A DNA stretch of 64,000 bases, from positions 61,295,020 through 61,359,019 of the forward strand of contig OX457038.1 in NCBI GenBank assembly GCA_949752735.1. Direction: 5' to 3'. Under the pieces are notes generated by a model that searched no databases, was not told the DNA's origin, and saw only the letters and a list, made by a program, of their open reading frames with translations. Positions 61,801 to 64,000 of the stretch are shown one piece after another. A program made the position numbers and the translations under genes. Position 1 is the stretch's first letter. Each line of letters starts with the position of its first letter. Source of the stretch: Lumbricus terrestris. Lineage: Eukaryota > Annelida > Clitellata > Crassiclitellata > Lumbricidae.

Positions 61801-63792
61801 AAAGTTATGCCACTTTTAGGAAGGCCACCCACCGTTTTTTGACGATTCAAAAACGTAACGCAACAAAAGTAGGTTTTTGCCAATATCCTGGCCAAAAGTA
61901 AGAATTTAAAAATGAAATTTTACAGGTTTATAGACAATTCATATTTATATATGATGGCCAGATTTCATAAAAAGATTTCAAACAGAACAAAAGTTATATC
62001 ACTTTTAGTGAGGCCACCCGCCGTTTTTTGACTTTTTTGAATCGCTGTTTTCTGTAGAGAGTCGCCCTGCCGAGTGGGCCGTGGACGATGTGGTGATCGC
62101 CATCAACGAATCGTCGACCCACGGCTTCCAGGACGACTTCAGCTCGTTTCAGAACGATGTCTGGTACGTGGCGATGAACGCCGTCCCGAAGATCACGTGC
62201 AGGTCGAGAAACAACGCACTTGAATTCAGCAAAAACGGTCATCATTCCTTTTGCTAATCAAATCTAAACATATCTAATCTGATTTAGTATAATCACTGCC
62301 AATCTTGCCTGATTTCAGCTATCTGGAATGACCTCCCTGCAGCTCTCCGATCGCTTCCCCGTGACTCTGCTGGCGCTTTTTTATATTTAAATGATGCCAT
62401 CTGAATGCAATATTAATTTAATCCAAATTCAATTAGATAAATCGGGATTTAGATTAGAAACAGAGGCGCCCGATTTAATTAGTTCTCAGTGTCAACCTGT
62501 GAAGAATTAGGTCAGGTCAGGCCAGGTCAAGTCTAATAGGTGACGTCAGATGATCATATCAGGGTAGTTAGAATAGTTTATAATAGACGAGTCGAGTCTA
62601 GATTTGATTATCAAAGATTAGTCATGAACTTTAATTTGCTTTCTAACCTGGAAGGGACTATAGATTAGATTAGATGGGATTAATGATTAGGCCTACTTAT
62701 GGACCTTTGCCTCGTTTTCTAAACAGAATGAGAATAGATTTAGATTTGATTAGCGTCTACTCATAGACTCTGTCTTCTTTTCTGAACTTCAGGAATGATG
62801 CGATACGCCGAGACCTGGGACTACATCGTCACCTCATCCACCTTCCTCCAGTTTGACATTGCCATGGGTTGTTCTGGAACCTATTCCACCCTCTACACTA
62901 TTCAACTCCAATACTCCATAGACATGGGTCGTACCTGGCACCCTGTTATCGAATCCTGCTCACCCTCGGTCAAGGACTGCAGTGGTTACCACCTGGGAAA
63001 CGATTTCACGTCGGAAACCTTCTCCAACTGGACGAGGGTGACCCTTTACCTCCCGACAGGAGCTGTGTTAGTCGAAACTGATACGATGTAGAAAATATTT
63101 CAGTTAATGCTGTACTGTAGAAAATACAAGCCAAACTCTGTACTGTAGAAAGCACTCTAGAATGTTTCATCTGCATTTTAAATTGGTTTTGCAACACTTT
63201 ATCTTATCTAAAGATCCATTGTTAACCTTAAACTTAATCTAAATCCGTCTAAATAACTTGAACTTGAACTTCAGCTGTCCTCACCGCGAGGGTTGGCCGC
63301 ATCATGAATTATCCTTTTCCATTCTTGTCGACCTTCCGTGCTCCTCGTGATTAAATAACAGCAATGCTAAATCATCGTATGCTTAATTTCTTATATGCAT
63401 CAGTGCTCGTGAATAAGCTGGTGCCCTGTGCTTAGCTTTAAAGTGGCGCTATAAAAATTTGGAGATTACGATTATTTCTAGCCAATTACGGTTAGCGCTC
63501 ACCTCATATTTGTGTTATTTTCTGTAATGTAGTAAATCACCATGGCTAAATAGTAATTCACCGTGGCTAAATAGTAATTCACCATGGCTAAATAGTAATT
63601 CACCATGGCTAGATATAAGCCACACTAACTGTGCAAGGTTTCCCCTTTTAGGTCACCTGCAACGAGGTTTCGCTGGCTTCAGCAGACGGTCTCCCTTCGA
63701 GGCAACGTCTGGGCTTTGGATAACATCTATCTCGGAGAGGGTTGTCCGTGGATGTGCTCTGGTCATGGTTCATGTGATCACGGAGTCTGCCT
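22099..63792 (+). CDS. RELN: Reelin (RELN), 5' half, 31 exons, partial at right
   Basis: Large secreted extracellular-matrix glycoprotein. In vertebrates it binds VLDLR/ApoER2, triggers Dab1 phosphorylation and guides neuron positioning. Thirty-one exons join in one frame with matching phases (5,381 nt, about 1,793 codons). The order is signal peptide (residues 1 to about 33), reeler domain (about 34-190), linker, then Reelin repeats 1 to 4. Each repeat has two subrepeats ending in FRWWQ/WAxDD-like blocks around an EGF module (EGF cores GHGQC, GHGLC, GHGLC, GHGSC). Seven Asp-box (BNR) motifs are seen: [48 protein letters not shown] and SIDMGRTW. The human protein has about 3,460 residues and reaches EGF4 near 1,765; here EGF4 is at about 1,775, so no sizeable part is missing. 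Repeats 5-8, including the receptor-binding repeats 5-6, lie beyond the window. No frameshift or stop was found in any exon. Confidence 0.97.
22343..23311 (+). other. RELN intron 1
   Basis: Contains a GAAGAGGAGAAG purine array (about 22437-22565), an AAGAAAAGAAAA array (22785-22885) and GATT/GATC tetranucleotide stretches (about 22965-23240). The long Lys/Arg open frames here are repeat products. Confidence 0.85.
23312..23579 (+). CDS. RELN: RELN exon 2: reeler domain core
   Basis: Residues 82-171. Contains [23 protein letters not shown] and GTGCISF, all aligning with vertebrate reeler. A run of 13 serines (about residues 116-128), coded by TCC/TCA/TCG repeats, sits in a loop. Acceptor AATCAG; donor CCT|GTGAGT, phase 2. 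Confidence 0.95.
23849..25265 (+). mobile_element. LINE reverse transcriptase, 5'-truncated, open frame (459 codons)
   Basis: Non-LTR retrotransposon in RELN intron 2, same strand as the gene. Reverse transcriptase blocks appear in order: [35 protein letters not shown] (first catalytic Asp), [13 protein letters not shown], then SYADDLQAY (YADD catalytic box), followed by a thumb/C-terminal region ending WVGSASE. The stop is at 25226. The 3' tail GGAGCGCTTCTGAGTAG...GAAGCGCTATATAAATG runs into an ATGA repeat. The endonuclease domain is missing, so it is 5'-truncated, yet the remaining frame is unbroken, which suggests a young insertion. The style fits the CR1/L2-like jockey group; the exact clade is inferred. 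Confidence 0.93.
25320..25445. repeat. TATATATTTAGA AT-rich repeat
   Basis: Repeated ATATATATATTTAGAT blocks in RELN intron 2, between the LINE and exon 3. Confidence 0.88.
25708..25778 (+). CDS. RELN: RELN exon 3: end of reeler domain
   Basis: Residues 171-194. [20 protein letters not shown] matches vertebrate [21 protein letters not shown]. Acceptor TTGACAG, donor GAA|GTAAGT. It enters in phase 2 and leaves in phase 1. Confidence 0.94.
27711..27983. mobile_element. hAT-type MITE, 273 bp
   Basis: Inverted ends CATAGGCGGAGACCTGGG and CCTAGGTCTCCGCCCATG. Perfect 8-bp duplication CTGGCAGC (27703-27710 and 27984-27991). Interior has GACGACC and GATGACC-T-run-AGTCAT motifs shared with other MITEs here. 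No transposase. Confidence 0.9.
29816..32013. mobile_element. TA-flanked element with 25-bp inverted ends, nested in hAT
   Basis: Ends are a perfect inverted pair starting GGGTGATTTCAGATAAAGTG and extending through AACCA (29816-29840 against 31989-32013). They are flanked by TA on both sides, as in Tc1/mariner-type insertion. The interior repeats GATAAAGTGAACC near 30047 and 31548 and contains a large inverted duplication (30195-30970). Superfamily assignment rests only on TA and is tentative. Confidence 0.78.
30195..30970. repeat. Imperfect inverted duplication, ~300-bp arms
   Basis: The left arm (about 30210-30450) and right arm (about 30580-30960) are inverted, diverged copies. Both contain GAGACTAGATCAA, CACCCTGGTAATGCTGA, GGCCACATCTAG and CAGTGACTT when read in the same sense. 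In the right arm the minus strand has an open stretch beginning [15 protein letters not shown]; the left arm has the same with stops. It may be decayed coding sequence of unknown function. Confidence 0.75.
32490..32528. repeat. (TA)n tract
   Basis: TATATATATATATATACATATATATATATG in the right shoulder of the hAT element. Confidence 0.85.
33500..33825. repeat. (ACAT)n array
   Basis: Starts in the ATGA tail of the LINE copy and passes through imperfect ACATAC blocks. It becomes an uninterrupted ACAT run from about 33636 to 33818. Long TYIH and MYVC open frames are artefacts. Confidence 0.95.
33991..34096 (+). CDS. RELN: RELN exon 4
   Basis: Residues 195-230. Contains [19 protein letters not shown], matching vertebrate [21 protein letters not shown]. 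Acceptor GGCTGTAG, donor TGTG|GTAAGA. It enters in phase 1 and leaves in phase 2 (split Trp codon). Confidence 0.92.
34097..36615 (+). other. RELN intron 4
   Basis: AT-rich, with one MITE (35824-36149). A 105-codon plus frame at 35442-35759 has no recognisable domain and no support as an exon. TACATGTACATGTATGCATGTACA near 36458-36482 is a small palindromic cluster. Confidence 0.75.
35824..36149. mobile_element. hAT-type MITE, 326 bp
   Basis: Ends CATGGGCGGAGTTTGG and CTCCGCCTATG are inverted. Perfect 8-bp duplication GTCCTGGA (35816-35823 and 36150-36157). Contains GATGACCTTTCTAGTCATTC. Related to the element at 36742 (both have TTTCCGTTCTTGG). Confidence 0.9.
36616..36718 (+). CDS. RELN: RELN exon 5
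   Basis: Residues 230-264. Reads [20 protein letters not shown] and then ADGTLRQL, matching the vertebrate block with QCGAIMHGNAV and GPRELI. Acceptor ACTGTTAG, then GCAG; using the next CAG would break the frame. Donor CTG|GTAAGC, phase 0. Confidence 0.9.
36742..36890. mobile_element. hAT-type MITE, 149 bp, 23 bp after exon 5
   Basis: Starts CATGGGCGAAGCTTAG and ends CGCTCCCCATG. The 8-bp duplication is GTTACAAG (36734-36741) and ATTACAAG (36891-36898), one mismatch. It looks like a shortened relative of the element at 35824. Confidence 0.82.
37160..37211 (+). CDS. RELN: RELN exon 6 (52 bp micro-exon)
   Basis: Residues 265-282. [17 protein letters not shown] aligns with vertebrate ITTGLNTTTASVLQFSI. 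Acceptor TTGACAG, donor CTGT|GTGAGT, phase 1 out. Confidence 0.9.
37901..38000 (+). CDS. RELN: RELN exon 7
   Basis: Residues 282-315. [19 protein letters not shown] then NWTTIEQIR matches vertebrate GSGSCRFSYSDPSIIVLYA and DWIQLEKIR. Acceptor CCCTGTAG, donor TCAG|GTTAGA, phase 2. Confidence 0.92.
38538..38612. repeat. GATTACAATTAC hexamer repeat
   Basis: ATTACGATTACAATTACGATC-type array in RELN intron 7, ending about 40 bp before exon 8. A similar array on the other strand occurs at 54280. Confidence 0.9.
38656..38917 (+). CDS. RELN: RELN exon 8
   Basis: Residues 315-402. CLRWIEP, then an acidic/glycine insert ([11 protein letters not shown]) and [19 protein letters not shown], ending [11 protein letters not shown]. 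Vertebrates have ACWALDNILIINSA and NWLFFPGATV. The insert lengthens the loop by about 8 residues. Acceptor TTACTTCAG, donor CAA|GTGAGT, phase 0. Confidence 0.95.
39387..39539. mobile_element. hAT-type MITE, 153 bp
   Basis: Ends CAGTGGTTAAAGTGG and CCACTTTAAACCCTG are imperfect inverted repeats. Perfect 8-bp duplication ATAAAAGA (39379-39386 and 39540-39547). The interior has GAGCAGTGGGAACGC three times. Lies in RELN intron 8. Confidence 0.87.
39603..39701. repeat. (GAT)n microsatellite
   Basis: Uninterrupted GAT run of about 33 units in RELN intron 8. Confidence 0.96.
40023..40171 (+). CDS. RELN: RELN exon 9
   Basis: Residues 403-452. [27 protein letters not shown] and [13 protein letters not shown] match vertebrate HSCQSDGNSIYFHGNEG and ATTRDVDL. 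The donor is GG|GTTTGT, a weak site, chosen because only it gives phase 2 and restores TGW across the join. Acceptor GATGTGCAG. Confidence 0.88.
40260..40472 (-). mobile_element. tRNA-derived SINE, copy B
   Basis: Full-length minus-strand copy of the SINE at 2894. The B box appears as GGATTCGAACCT (plus-strand view) and the A-box end as CACTACACCACCGCGCCCC. The shared LINE-like tail (GTTATAGCGCCCCTTCA on the plus strand) is at 40272. Lies in RELN intron 9, 90 bp after exon 9. Confidence 0.9.
40632..41026. mobile_element. hAT-type MITE, 395 bp
   Basis: Ends CATAGGCGTACGGGAC and GCCTCGTACGCCTATG. Perfect 8-bp duplication CAAGTCAC (40624-40631 and 41027-41034). Interior has tandem copies of TCTGACGACC-T-run-TAGTCATCCGC and repeated TTGCCCGAAAAA. 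No transposase. Confidence 0.9.
41055..41311. mobile_element. hAT-type MITE, 257 bp
   Basis: Ends CAGCGGCGCTTGCAGG and CCTGCGGGCGCCGCTG. Perfect 8-bp duplication TCCATAGG (41047-41054 and 41312-41319). Two tandem blocks of AAAAGGTATGTTTT...GATGACTAAAAA...GTCATCAGTTTTTCGG. It starts 20 bp after the previous MITE's duplication. Confidence 0.9.
41408..41475 (+). mobile_element. LINE 3' tail remnant
   Basis: CTGGGTCGGGAGCGCCGCTGAATAGTAATCTTGAAAGGGCGCTATAGAAATTC matches the LINE tail at 25205 and 33431, but no protein-coding part precedes it. Confidence 0.75.
41705..41859 (+). CDS. RELN: RELN exon 10
   Basis: Residues 452-504. [33 protein letters not shown] and [10 protein letters not shown] match vertebrate MVFLKDGERKLCTPSMD and LRFYFVMG. 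This opens Reelin repeat 1. Acceptor AAACCAG, donor TTTG|GTAGGA, phase 1. Confidence 0.95.
42310..42379. repeat. (CT)n microsatellite
   Basis: About 35 uninterrupted CT units in RELN intron 10, 100 bp before exon 11. Confidence 0.97.
42479..42597 (+). CDS. RELN: RELN exon 11
   Basis: Residues 504-543. Reads [20 protein letters not shown], then [13 protein letters not shown]. It fits the vertebrate stretch with ENDIILYAKIEGR and ITLDTLSYSSYK, with modest identity. It is supported mainly by position, phase (1 in, 0 out) and good sites (CTGTTAAG, TTCAAG|GTCAGT). Confidence 0.82.
42676..42807. repeat. (GACA)n then (GACG)n microsatellite
   Basis: ACAGACAG units shift to a pure GACG run (42711-42807). 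Lies in RELN intron 11. Confidence 0.96.
42883..43094 (+). CDS. RELN: RELN exon 12
   Basis: Residues 544-614. [20 protein letters not shown] and [13 protein letters not shown] match vertebrate [20 protein letters not shown] and IQFSINLGCG. End of subrepeat 1A. Acceptor TTCCTTCAG, donor CGAG|GTAATG, phase 2. Confidence 0.95.
43167..43465. mobile_element. hAT-type MITE, 299 bp
   Basis: Ends CAGTGGCGGCGCTGGGG and CTGACGCCGCCACTG. Perfect 8-bp duplication ATCTAATC (43159-43166 and 43466-43473), though the target is itself a TCTAA repeat. Interior has GGATGACTAAAAGAGTCGTC and GGACGACTAAAAAAAGGTCGTC. Confidence 0.9.
44166..44294 (+). CDS. RELN: RELN exon 13: first Asp-box
   Basis: Residues 614-657. 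[20 protein letters not shown] carries BNR motif 1 (STNHGLNW; vertebrate STNHGRSW). Acceptor GCGTTCAG, donor AAAG|GTAATT, phase 2 on both sides. Confidence 0.95.
44374..44477. repeat. Direct duplication, ~54-bp unit x2
   Basis: ACACGGTGTGTTACAGTAGATGATGAGGGTTGGTTGAGGTAATTATTGG occurs twice in tandem, essentially identical. Intron 13. Confidence 0.93.
44868..45145. repeat. ~33-bp minisatellite, 8 copies
   Basis: Copies of GAGGCAGTAGCTGATGAACTACATATGATAAT with small length differences (GCTGATG or GCTGAATG). Intron 13. Confidence 0.95.
45397..45503 (+). CDS. RELN: RELN exon 14
   Basis: Residues 657-693. [20 protein letters not shown] then [15 protein letters not shown] matches vertebrate WNRITIPLPNAAL and IRWRQTGPILGNMWAIDN. 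Acceptor TTTTCAG, donor AATG|GTAAGC, phase 1. Confidence 0.95.
45800..46045. repeat. Strand-asymmetric purine/pyrimidine tract
   Basis: CTTCTTCTC-rich stretch followed by GAGAAGGTGGAG repeats (about 45968-46003). It is partly self-complementary and could form a hairpin. Intron 14. Confidence 0.75.
46284..46347 (+). CDS. RELN: RELN exon 15: EGF module 1, first half
   Basis: Residues 693-714. [20 protein letters not shown]; vertebrate VYIGPSCLKFCSGRGQC. Acceptor TCGTTTTAG, donor CGT|GTGAGT, phase 2. The upstream plus-strand hydrophobic frame is intronic. Confidence 0.92.
46891..47121 (+). CDS. RELN: RELN exon 16: EGF 1 end, repeat 2 start
   Basis: Residues 714-791. [11 protein letters not shown] completes EGF 1. 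[20 protein letters not shown] and [18 protein letters not shown] match vertebrate ESFGSSRL and CGVLASGKALVFNKDGRR. Acceptor TATTTAAG, donor CGGG|GTAAGT, phase 2. Confidence 0.95.
47150..47530. repeat. AATAAATGAA-rich simple repeat
   Basis: A-rich DNA of degenerate AAATAAATGAAGAA units, RELN intron 16. Confidence 0.8.
47673..47856 (-). mobile_element. tRNA-derived SINE, copy C (5'-truncated)
   Basis: Minus-strand copy containing the tail (GTTATAGCGCCCCTTCAAG in plus view), the TTTCACGCCGCAGCGCTGAG body and the B-box GGATTCGAACCT. It lacks the A-box end. More diverged than copies A, B and D. Confidence 0.87.
48135..48296 (+). CDS. RELN: RELN exon 17: Asp-box 2
   Basis: Residues 791-845. [12 protein letters not shown] then [20 protein letters not shown] matches vertebrate LQFTLRLGSKS and GVLLHYSYDNGITWKLL. 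Acceptor ACATTTCAG, donor CCGGT|GTAAGA, phase 2. Confidence 0.96.
48342..48539. mobile_element. hAT-type MITE, 198 bp (family 2)
   Basis: Ends CAGGGCTGCTTTTAAGGAA and TTAAAAAAGGAAAGCCCTG. The 8-bp duplication is GTTTTCTA (48334-48341) and GTTTCCTA (48540-48547), one mismatch. Relatives at 51655-51860 and 54719-54930 share GGTAAATTAC and AGTGCTTCTACAACAGCACAAATCC. Confidence 0.83.
48925..49145. repeat. ~24-bp minisatellite ACCTTATCATACCTATTACCGTTT
   Basis: Eight or more degenerate copies in RELN intron 17, ending about 40 bp before exon 18. Confidence 0.92.
49187..49423 (+). CDS. RELN: RELN exon 18
   Basis: Residues 845-924. [20 protein letters not shown] and [14 protein letters not shown], then LGNHKAYCG. 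Vertebrate: [32 protein letters not shown] and LGNVQPYCG. End of subrepeat 2A. Acceptor TCTCTTAAG, donor TCAG|GTGAAT, phase 2. Confidence 0.97.
49622..50040. repeat. (TCA/TCG)n trinucleotide array
   Basis: A long, nearly pure TCATCATCG array at 49622-49830, followed by a looser CGTCGTCATCAT stretch to about 50040. It fills most of intron 18. Met- or Ile/Val-rich open frames are artefacts. Confidence 0.95.
50105..50407 (+). CDS. RELN: RELN exon 19: Asp-box 3
   Basis: Residues 924-1025, largest exon (303 bp). [32 protein letters not shown] and [12 protein letters not shown] match vertebrate SYMIQFSLVMGC, EYSTNHGLTWHLV and FTQWRRVIVLLP. Acceptor TTATCAG, donor ACGTG|GTAGGT, phase 2. Confidence 0.97.
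50452..50671 (+). mobile_element. tRNA-derived SINE, copy D
   Basis: Full-length plus-strand copy in RELN intron 19, 44 bp after exon 19. GGGGCGCGGTGGTGTAGTGG, B box GGTTCGAATCC, and tail GTCGGGAGCGCCTCTGAGTAG...GGTGCTATAA. Confidence 0.92.
50947..51084 (+). CDS. RELN: RELN exon 20: EGF module 2
   Basis: Residues 1025-1071. [40 protein letters not shown]. Vertebrate: [27 protein letters not shown]. Acceptor TATGTTGCAG, donor TGTCT|GTGGGT, phase 2. Confidence 0.96.
51655..51860. mobile_element. Family-2 MITE relative (degraded ends)
   Basis: Shares CCTCCATGGTAAATTAC, AAATGACCTTTTTACTAGTTTTT and GTGCTTCTACAACAGCACAAATCC with the element at 48342. The ends are less clear and no duplication was identified. 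Confidence 0.65.
52421..52730 (-). pseudogene. Arg-rich antisense frame, copy 2 (frameshifted) in RELN intron 20
   Basis: A 69-codon minus-strand frame (52730-52521) containing [20 protein letters not shown], followed by AATAAA on the minus strand (about 52426-52421). Compared with the copy at 53361-52993 it has an extra stretch (CTAAGAGTCTAGG, plus view) that shifts the frame after ARSRSAR. No known family recognised. It could be only GC-rich repeat DNA. Confidence 0.3.
52829..53361 (-). CDS. Hypothetical Arg/Ser-rich protein, antisense in RELN intron 20
   Basis: A 122-codon minus-strand frame (53361-52993). It has [20 protein letters not shown], an acidic spot (KDDDDEG), then three repeats of [11 protein letters not shown] and a C terminus ending TYTYRS. 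AATAAA follows on the minus strand at about 52834-52829. GTTCTTGATTGTGCAG just upstream looks like a splice acceptor, so the frame may be a last exon starting at GAAGAAGACC. Arginine runs are also open on the plus strand because of the 33-bp GC-rich repeat (53130-53205). I do not recognise the family; a basic nuclear or RNA-binding protein is possible. Confidence 0.3.
53128..53210. repeat. 33-bp GC-rich tandem repeat
   Basis: Copies of CTCCTTCCCCGTCCGCGGCTGCGTCGGCGACGG. GC content is far above the surrounding intron. Confidence 0.88.
53427..53466. repeat. Hairpin, 14-bp perfect stem
   Basis: CCGATGTCTAAGCG and CGCTTAGACATCGG separated by 12 bp. Confidence 0.85.
53505..53592. repeat. AAATATAGATAAATCT 16-bp repeat
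   Basis: About five copies with minor changes, RELN intron 20. Confidence 0.9.
53681..53769. repeat. Nested inverted repeat
   Basis: GTAAGTTTGACT at the left pairs with AGTCAAACTTAC at the right. Inside, CTGGCCGAAG pairs with CTTCGGCCAG. TTATATAA lies in the right shoulder. Confidence 0.75.
53908..53996. promoter_or_regulatory. Tandem RFX X-box-like sites with a CCAAT box
   Basis: Two 54-bp tandem units. They carry GCTGCCATGGTAAC (53929-53942) and GTTGCCTTGGTAAC (53983-53996), both fitting the palindromic X-box pattern GTNRCC-N-RGYAAC closely. CCAATCA lies at 53953-53959, with a degraded version in the first unit. Such X-box plus CCAAT pairs occur in promoters. Here they lie 570 bp upstream of the antisense Arg-rich frame. 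Function is inferred. Confidence 0.4.
54278..54410. repeat. CGATTACGATTACTATTA repeat
   Basis: Hexamer-based array (GATTAC, ACTATT), RELN intron 20; similar to 38538. Confidence 0.9.
54719..54930. mobile_element. Family-2 MITE relative
   Basis: Starts AGGGCTTTATTAAAAGAAATTTTTAGAAGTGCAC and ends near AAAACCTGG. Contains CCTCCATGGTAAATTAC and GTGCATCTACAACTGCACACAAATCC, as in 48342 and 51655. No clear duplication. Confidence 0.7.
54930..55020. repeat. Hairpin plus third copy
   Basis: GTTATTCCCGATTGCAAC... (54930-54957) pairs with 54968-54995 (one mismatch in 28). A direct third copy of GTGTTATTCCCGATTGCAA follows at about 55002-55020. Confidence 0.88.
55097..55956. mobile_element. hAT (Charlie-like) element, 860 bp
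   Basis: Ends CAGGGGTTCTCAAACTTT and CAGTTTGAGAACCCCTG are the well-known termini of Charlie-type hAT elements. The 8-bp duplication is GTGTAGGC (55089-55096) and GTGTAGAC (55957-55964), one mismatch. Interior is AT-rich; no transposase frame. Lies in RELN intron 20, 178 bp before exon 21. Confidence 0.92.
56134..56320 (+). CDS. RELN: RELN exon 21: EGF 2 end, repeat 3 start
   Basis: Residues 1071-1133. [12 protein letters not shown] completes EGF 2. [20 protein letters not shown] and SGESLYFSK match vertebrate WQEVIGGEIVKPEQGCG and SGSSLYFSK. Acceptor CATTTGCAG, donor AAG|GTAACG, phase 0. Confidence 0.97.
56865..57073 (+). CDS. RELN: RELN exon 22: Asp-box 4
   Basis: Residues 1134-1203. [20 protein letters not shown] and [19 protein letters not shown]. 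Vertebrate: WVDFVQFYIQIGGES and VLLQYSNNGGIQWHLL. Acceptor TGTCTTTAG, donor AGG|GTCAGT, phase 2. Confidence 0.97.
57205..57640. repeat. (GAAT)n array
   Basis: GAATGAATGAAT with ACGA and TTGA variants, fills most of RELN intron 22. Confidence 0.95.
58039..58213 (+). CDS. RELN: RELN exon 23
   Basis: Residues 1203-1261. [40 protein letters not shown]. Vertebrate: [20 protein letters not shown]. End of subrepeat 3A; the linker after it is where vertebrate Reelin is cut (N-t site). Acceptor TATCTTCAG, donor CAG|GTTTCT (weak), phase 0. Confidence 0.96.
58654..58839 (+). CDS. RELN: RELN exon 24
   Basis: Residues 1262-1323. [20 protein letters not shown], then [15 protein letters not shown]. Vertebrate: SVWLMLANEGM, TRDLTLKPGYVLQF. 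Acceptor TTGTTTCAG, donor CGG|GTATGT, phase 0. Confidence 0.94.
59145..59205 (+). mobile_element. LINE/SINE tail remnant
   Basis: CTCGGGGTCAGTCGCAACGGGAGCGCTTCTGAATG...GCGATAGCC resembles the shared 3' tail. Heavily diverged, RELN intron 24. Confidence 0.5.
59462..59676 (+). CDS. RELN: RELN exon 25: Asp-box 5
   Basis: Residues 1324-1395. [30 protein letters not shown] and [11 protein letters not shown]. Vertebrate: [30 protein letters not shown]. Acceptor TACTGTAG, donor CAAA|GTAAGG, phase 2. The later GGCTGCAG would drop the Cys block. Confidence 0.95.
59677..60191 (+). other. RELN intron 25
   Basis: AT-rich; nothing recognised beyond a possible GGCGCTACAGAAG tail remnant at about 60137. 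Confidence 0.7.
60192..60340 (+). CDS. RELN: RELN exon 26: EGF module 3
   Basis: Residues 1395-1445. [49 protein letters not shown]. Vertebrate: YISEPCPSYCSGHGDC. Acceptor CATTTCAG, donor GAGG|GTATAA, phase 1. Confidence 0.96.
60709..60916 (+). CDS. RELN: RELN exon 27: start of repeat 4
   Basis: Residues 1445-1514. [49 protein letters not shown]. Vertebrate: FDRFEGKLSPLWYKITG, GKREARTVPLDT. Acceptor GGAACTCTAG, donor TCAA|GTAGGC, phase 2. Confidence 0.96.
61244..61488 (+). CDS. RELN: RELN exon 28: Asp-box 6
   Basis: Residues 1514-1596. [52 protein letters not shown]. Vertebrate: VQFYIQIGSKTSGITC and NDNGILWHLLREL. Acceptor GTACTTCAG, donor CCAG|GTCAGC, phase 1. Confidence 0.96.
61656..62030. 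repeat. ~180-bp tandem direct duplication in intron 28
   Basis: Two units (about 61684-61850 and 61870-62035) share TAGGTTTTTGCCAATATC, CCAAAAGTAAGAATTT, AAATTTTACAG and GGCCACCC.CCGTTTTTTGAC. The left edge TACAGGGTGGGCC and right GGCCACCC look like transposon ends. The repeat runs to within about 25 bp of exon 29. Confidence 0.85.
62058..62237 (+). CDS. RELN: RELN exon 29
   Basis: Residues 1596-1656. [49 protein letters not shown]. Vertebrate: [20 protein letters not shown]. Acceptor TTTTCTGTAG, donor ACG|GTCATC, phase 1. Confidence 0.96.
62793..63066 (+). CDS. RELN: RELN exon 30: Asp-box 7
   Basis: Residues 1656-1747. [56 protein letters not shown]. Vertebrate: RYAETWDFHVSASTFLQFE. Acceptor AACTTCAG, donor CTGT|GTTAGT, phase 2. 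That donor restores SPATRFRW in the next exon. Confidence 0.95.
63067..63651 (+). other. RELN intron 30
   Basis: Has a GTGGCGCTATAAAAATTT LINE/SINE tail remnant (about 63441-63458). Three and a half copies of a 21-bp unit, CACCATGGCTAAATAGTAATT, lie at 63538-63612. Confidence 0.8.
63652..63792 (+). CDS. RELN: RELN exon 31: EGF module 4, last exon in window
   Basis: Residues 1747-1793. [40 protein letters not shown]. Vertebrate: [26 protein letters not shown]. Acceptor CCCTTTTAG, donor GCCT|GTGAGT, phase 2. The remaining EGF cysteines would be on the next exon, outside the window. Confidence 0.96.
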
Positions 63793-63894
63793 GTGAGTAT
63801 ATCTCACATGCATGCAATATATACAATTATACATGTATGCATTTATATTCATCGCTGTATACTGTCATTCTGTATCAGAACCATACTTCATAGG

Positions 63895-64000
63895 GGAGGG
63901 GTGGGGTGGGAGAGGAAATTTTCCCGAAAACCCCAATTTCACGGCTGGCGTACCGGTGGATGTTGGAGTGTGGTGGGGTGTTGTGGGGTGGGGTGGGGTT
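63895..64000. repeat. GTGGGG-rich tract at window edge
   Basis: GGGGTGGGGTGGG blocks on either side of a short unique stretch; capable of G-quadruplex formation. Cut by the window end. Confidence 0.7.

Overview
This is a window of animal nuclear DNA. Genes are split by many GT-AG introns, and the intervening sequence is full of microsatellites, non-LTR retrotransposon pieces, tRNA-derived SINEs and small DNA transposons. The protein-coding content is typically metazoan. An invertebrate is favoured because Reelin has about 41.7 kb of compact exons here and the repeats do not look vertebrate. A marine invertebrate deuterostome, perhaps an echinoderm, is my best guess, but the sequence alone does not settle it.

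Two genes can be recognised. On the minus strand, at the left end, two exons (7300-7141, then 1496-1351) splice into one complete PDZ domain. It closely resembles PDZ2 of glutamate-receptor-interacting protein (GRIP1/2). The rest of that gene lies outside the window or was not found. On the plus strand, starting at 22099, is the 5' half of a Reelin (RELN) gene. I could place 31 consecutive coding exons whose splice phases all agree, from the signal peptide and reeler domain through the EGF module of Reelin repeat 4. They give about 1,793 codons and are still open at the right edge. The two genes are arranged head to head. Reelin is a large secreted matrix glycoprotein that signals through lipoprotein receptors; GRIP is a cytoplasmic PDZ scaffold.

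Layout: 1-7.3 kb is the GRIP portion, with one SINE, two hAT-type MITEs and a LINE fragment. 7.3-22.1 kb is intergenic or GRIP-intron DNA, rich in microsatellites, with a T-rich hAT MITE, a perfect 99-bp palindrome and a large fold-back structure holding telomere-like CCCTAA motifs. 22.1-25.8 kb holds RELN exons 1-3, with a 5'-truncated but open LINE reverse transcriptase in intron 2. 25.8-34.0 kb is the large intron 3, holding a three-level nest: a LINE copy split by a 4.07-kb hAT-like element, itself split by a 2.2-kb TA-flanked element with a large internal inverted duplication. 34-64 kb carries RELN exons 4-31, separated by introns with many more MITEs, three SINEs and long simple repeats. 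Intron 20 (51.1-56.1 kb) also holds a tandem pair of antisense arginine-rich reading frames, each followed by AATAAA, and a pair of RFX X-box-like motifs; it may contain a nested gene.

Twelve DNA-transposon copies have a recognisable 8-bp target-site duplication, most of them perfect. The SINE and LINE share the same 3' tail. The palindrome TAGGCCTA occurs about 30 times, where about one is expected.
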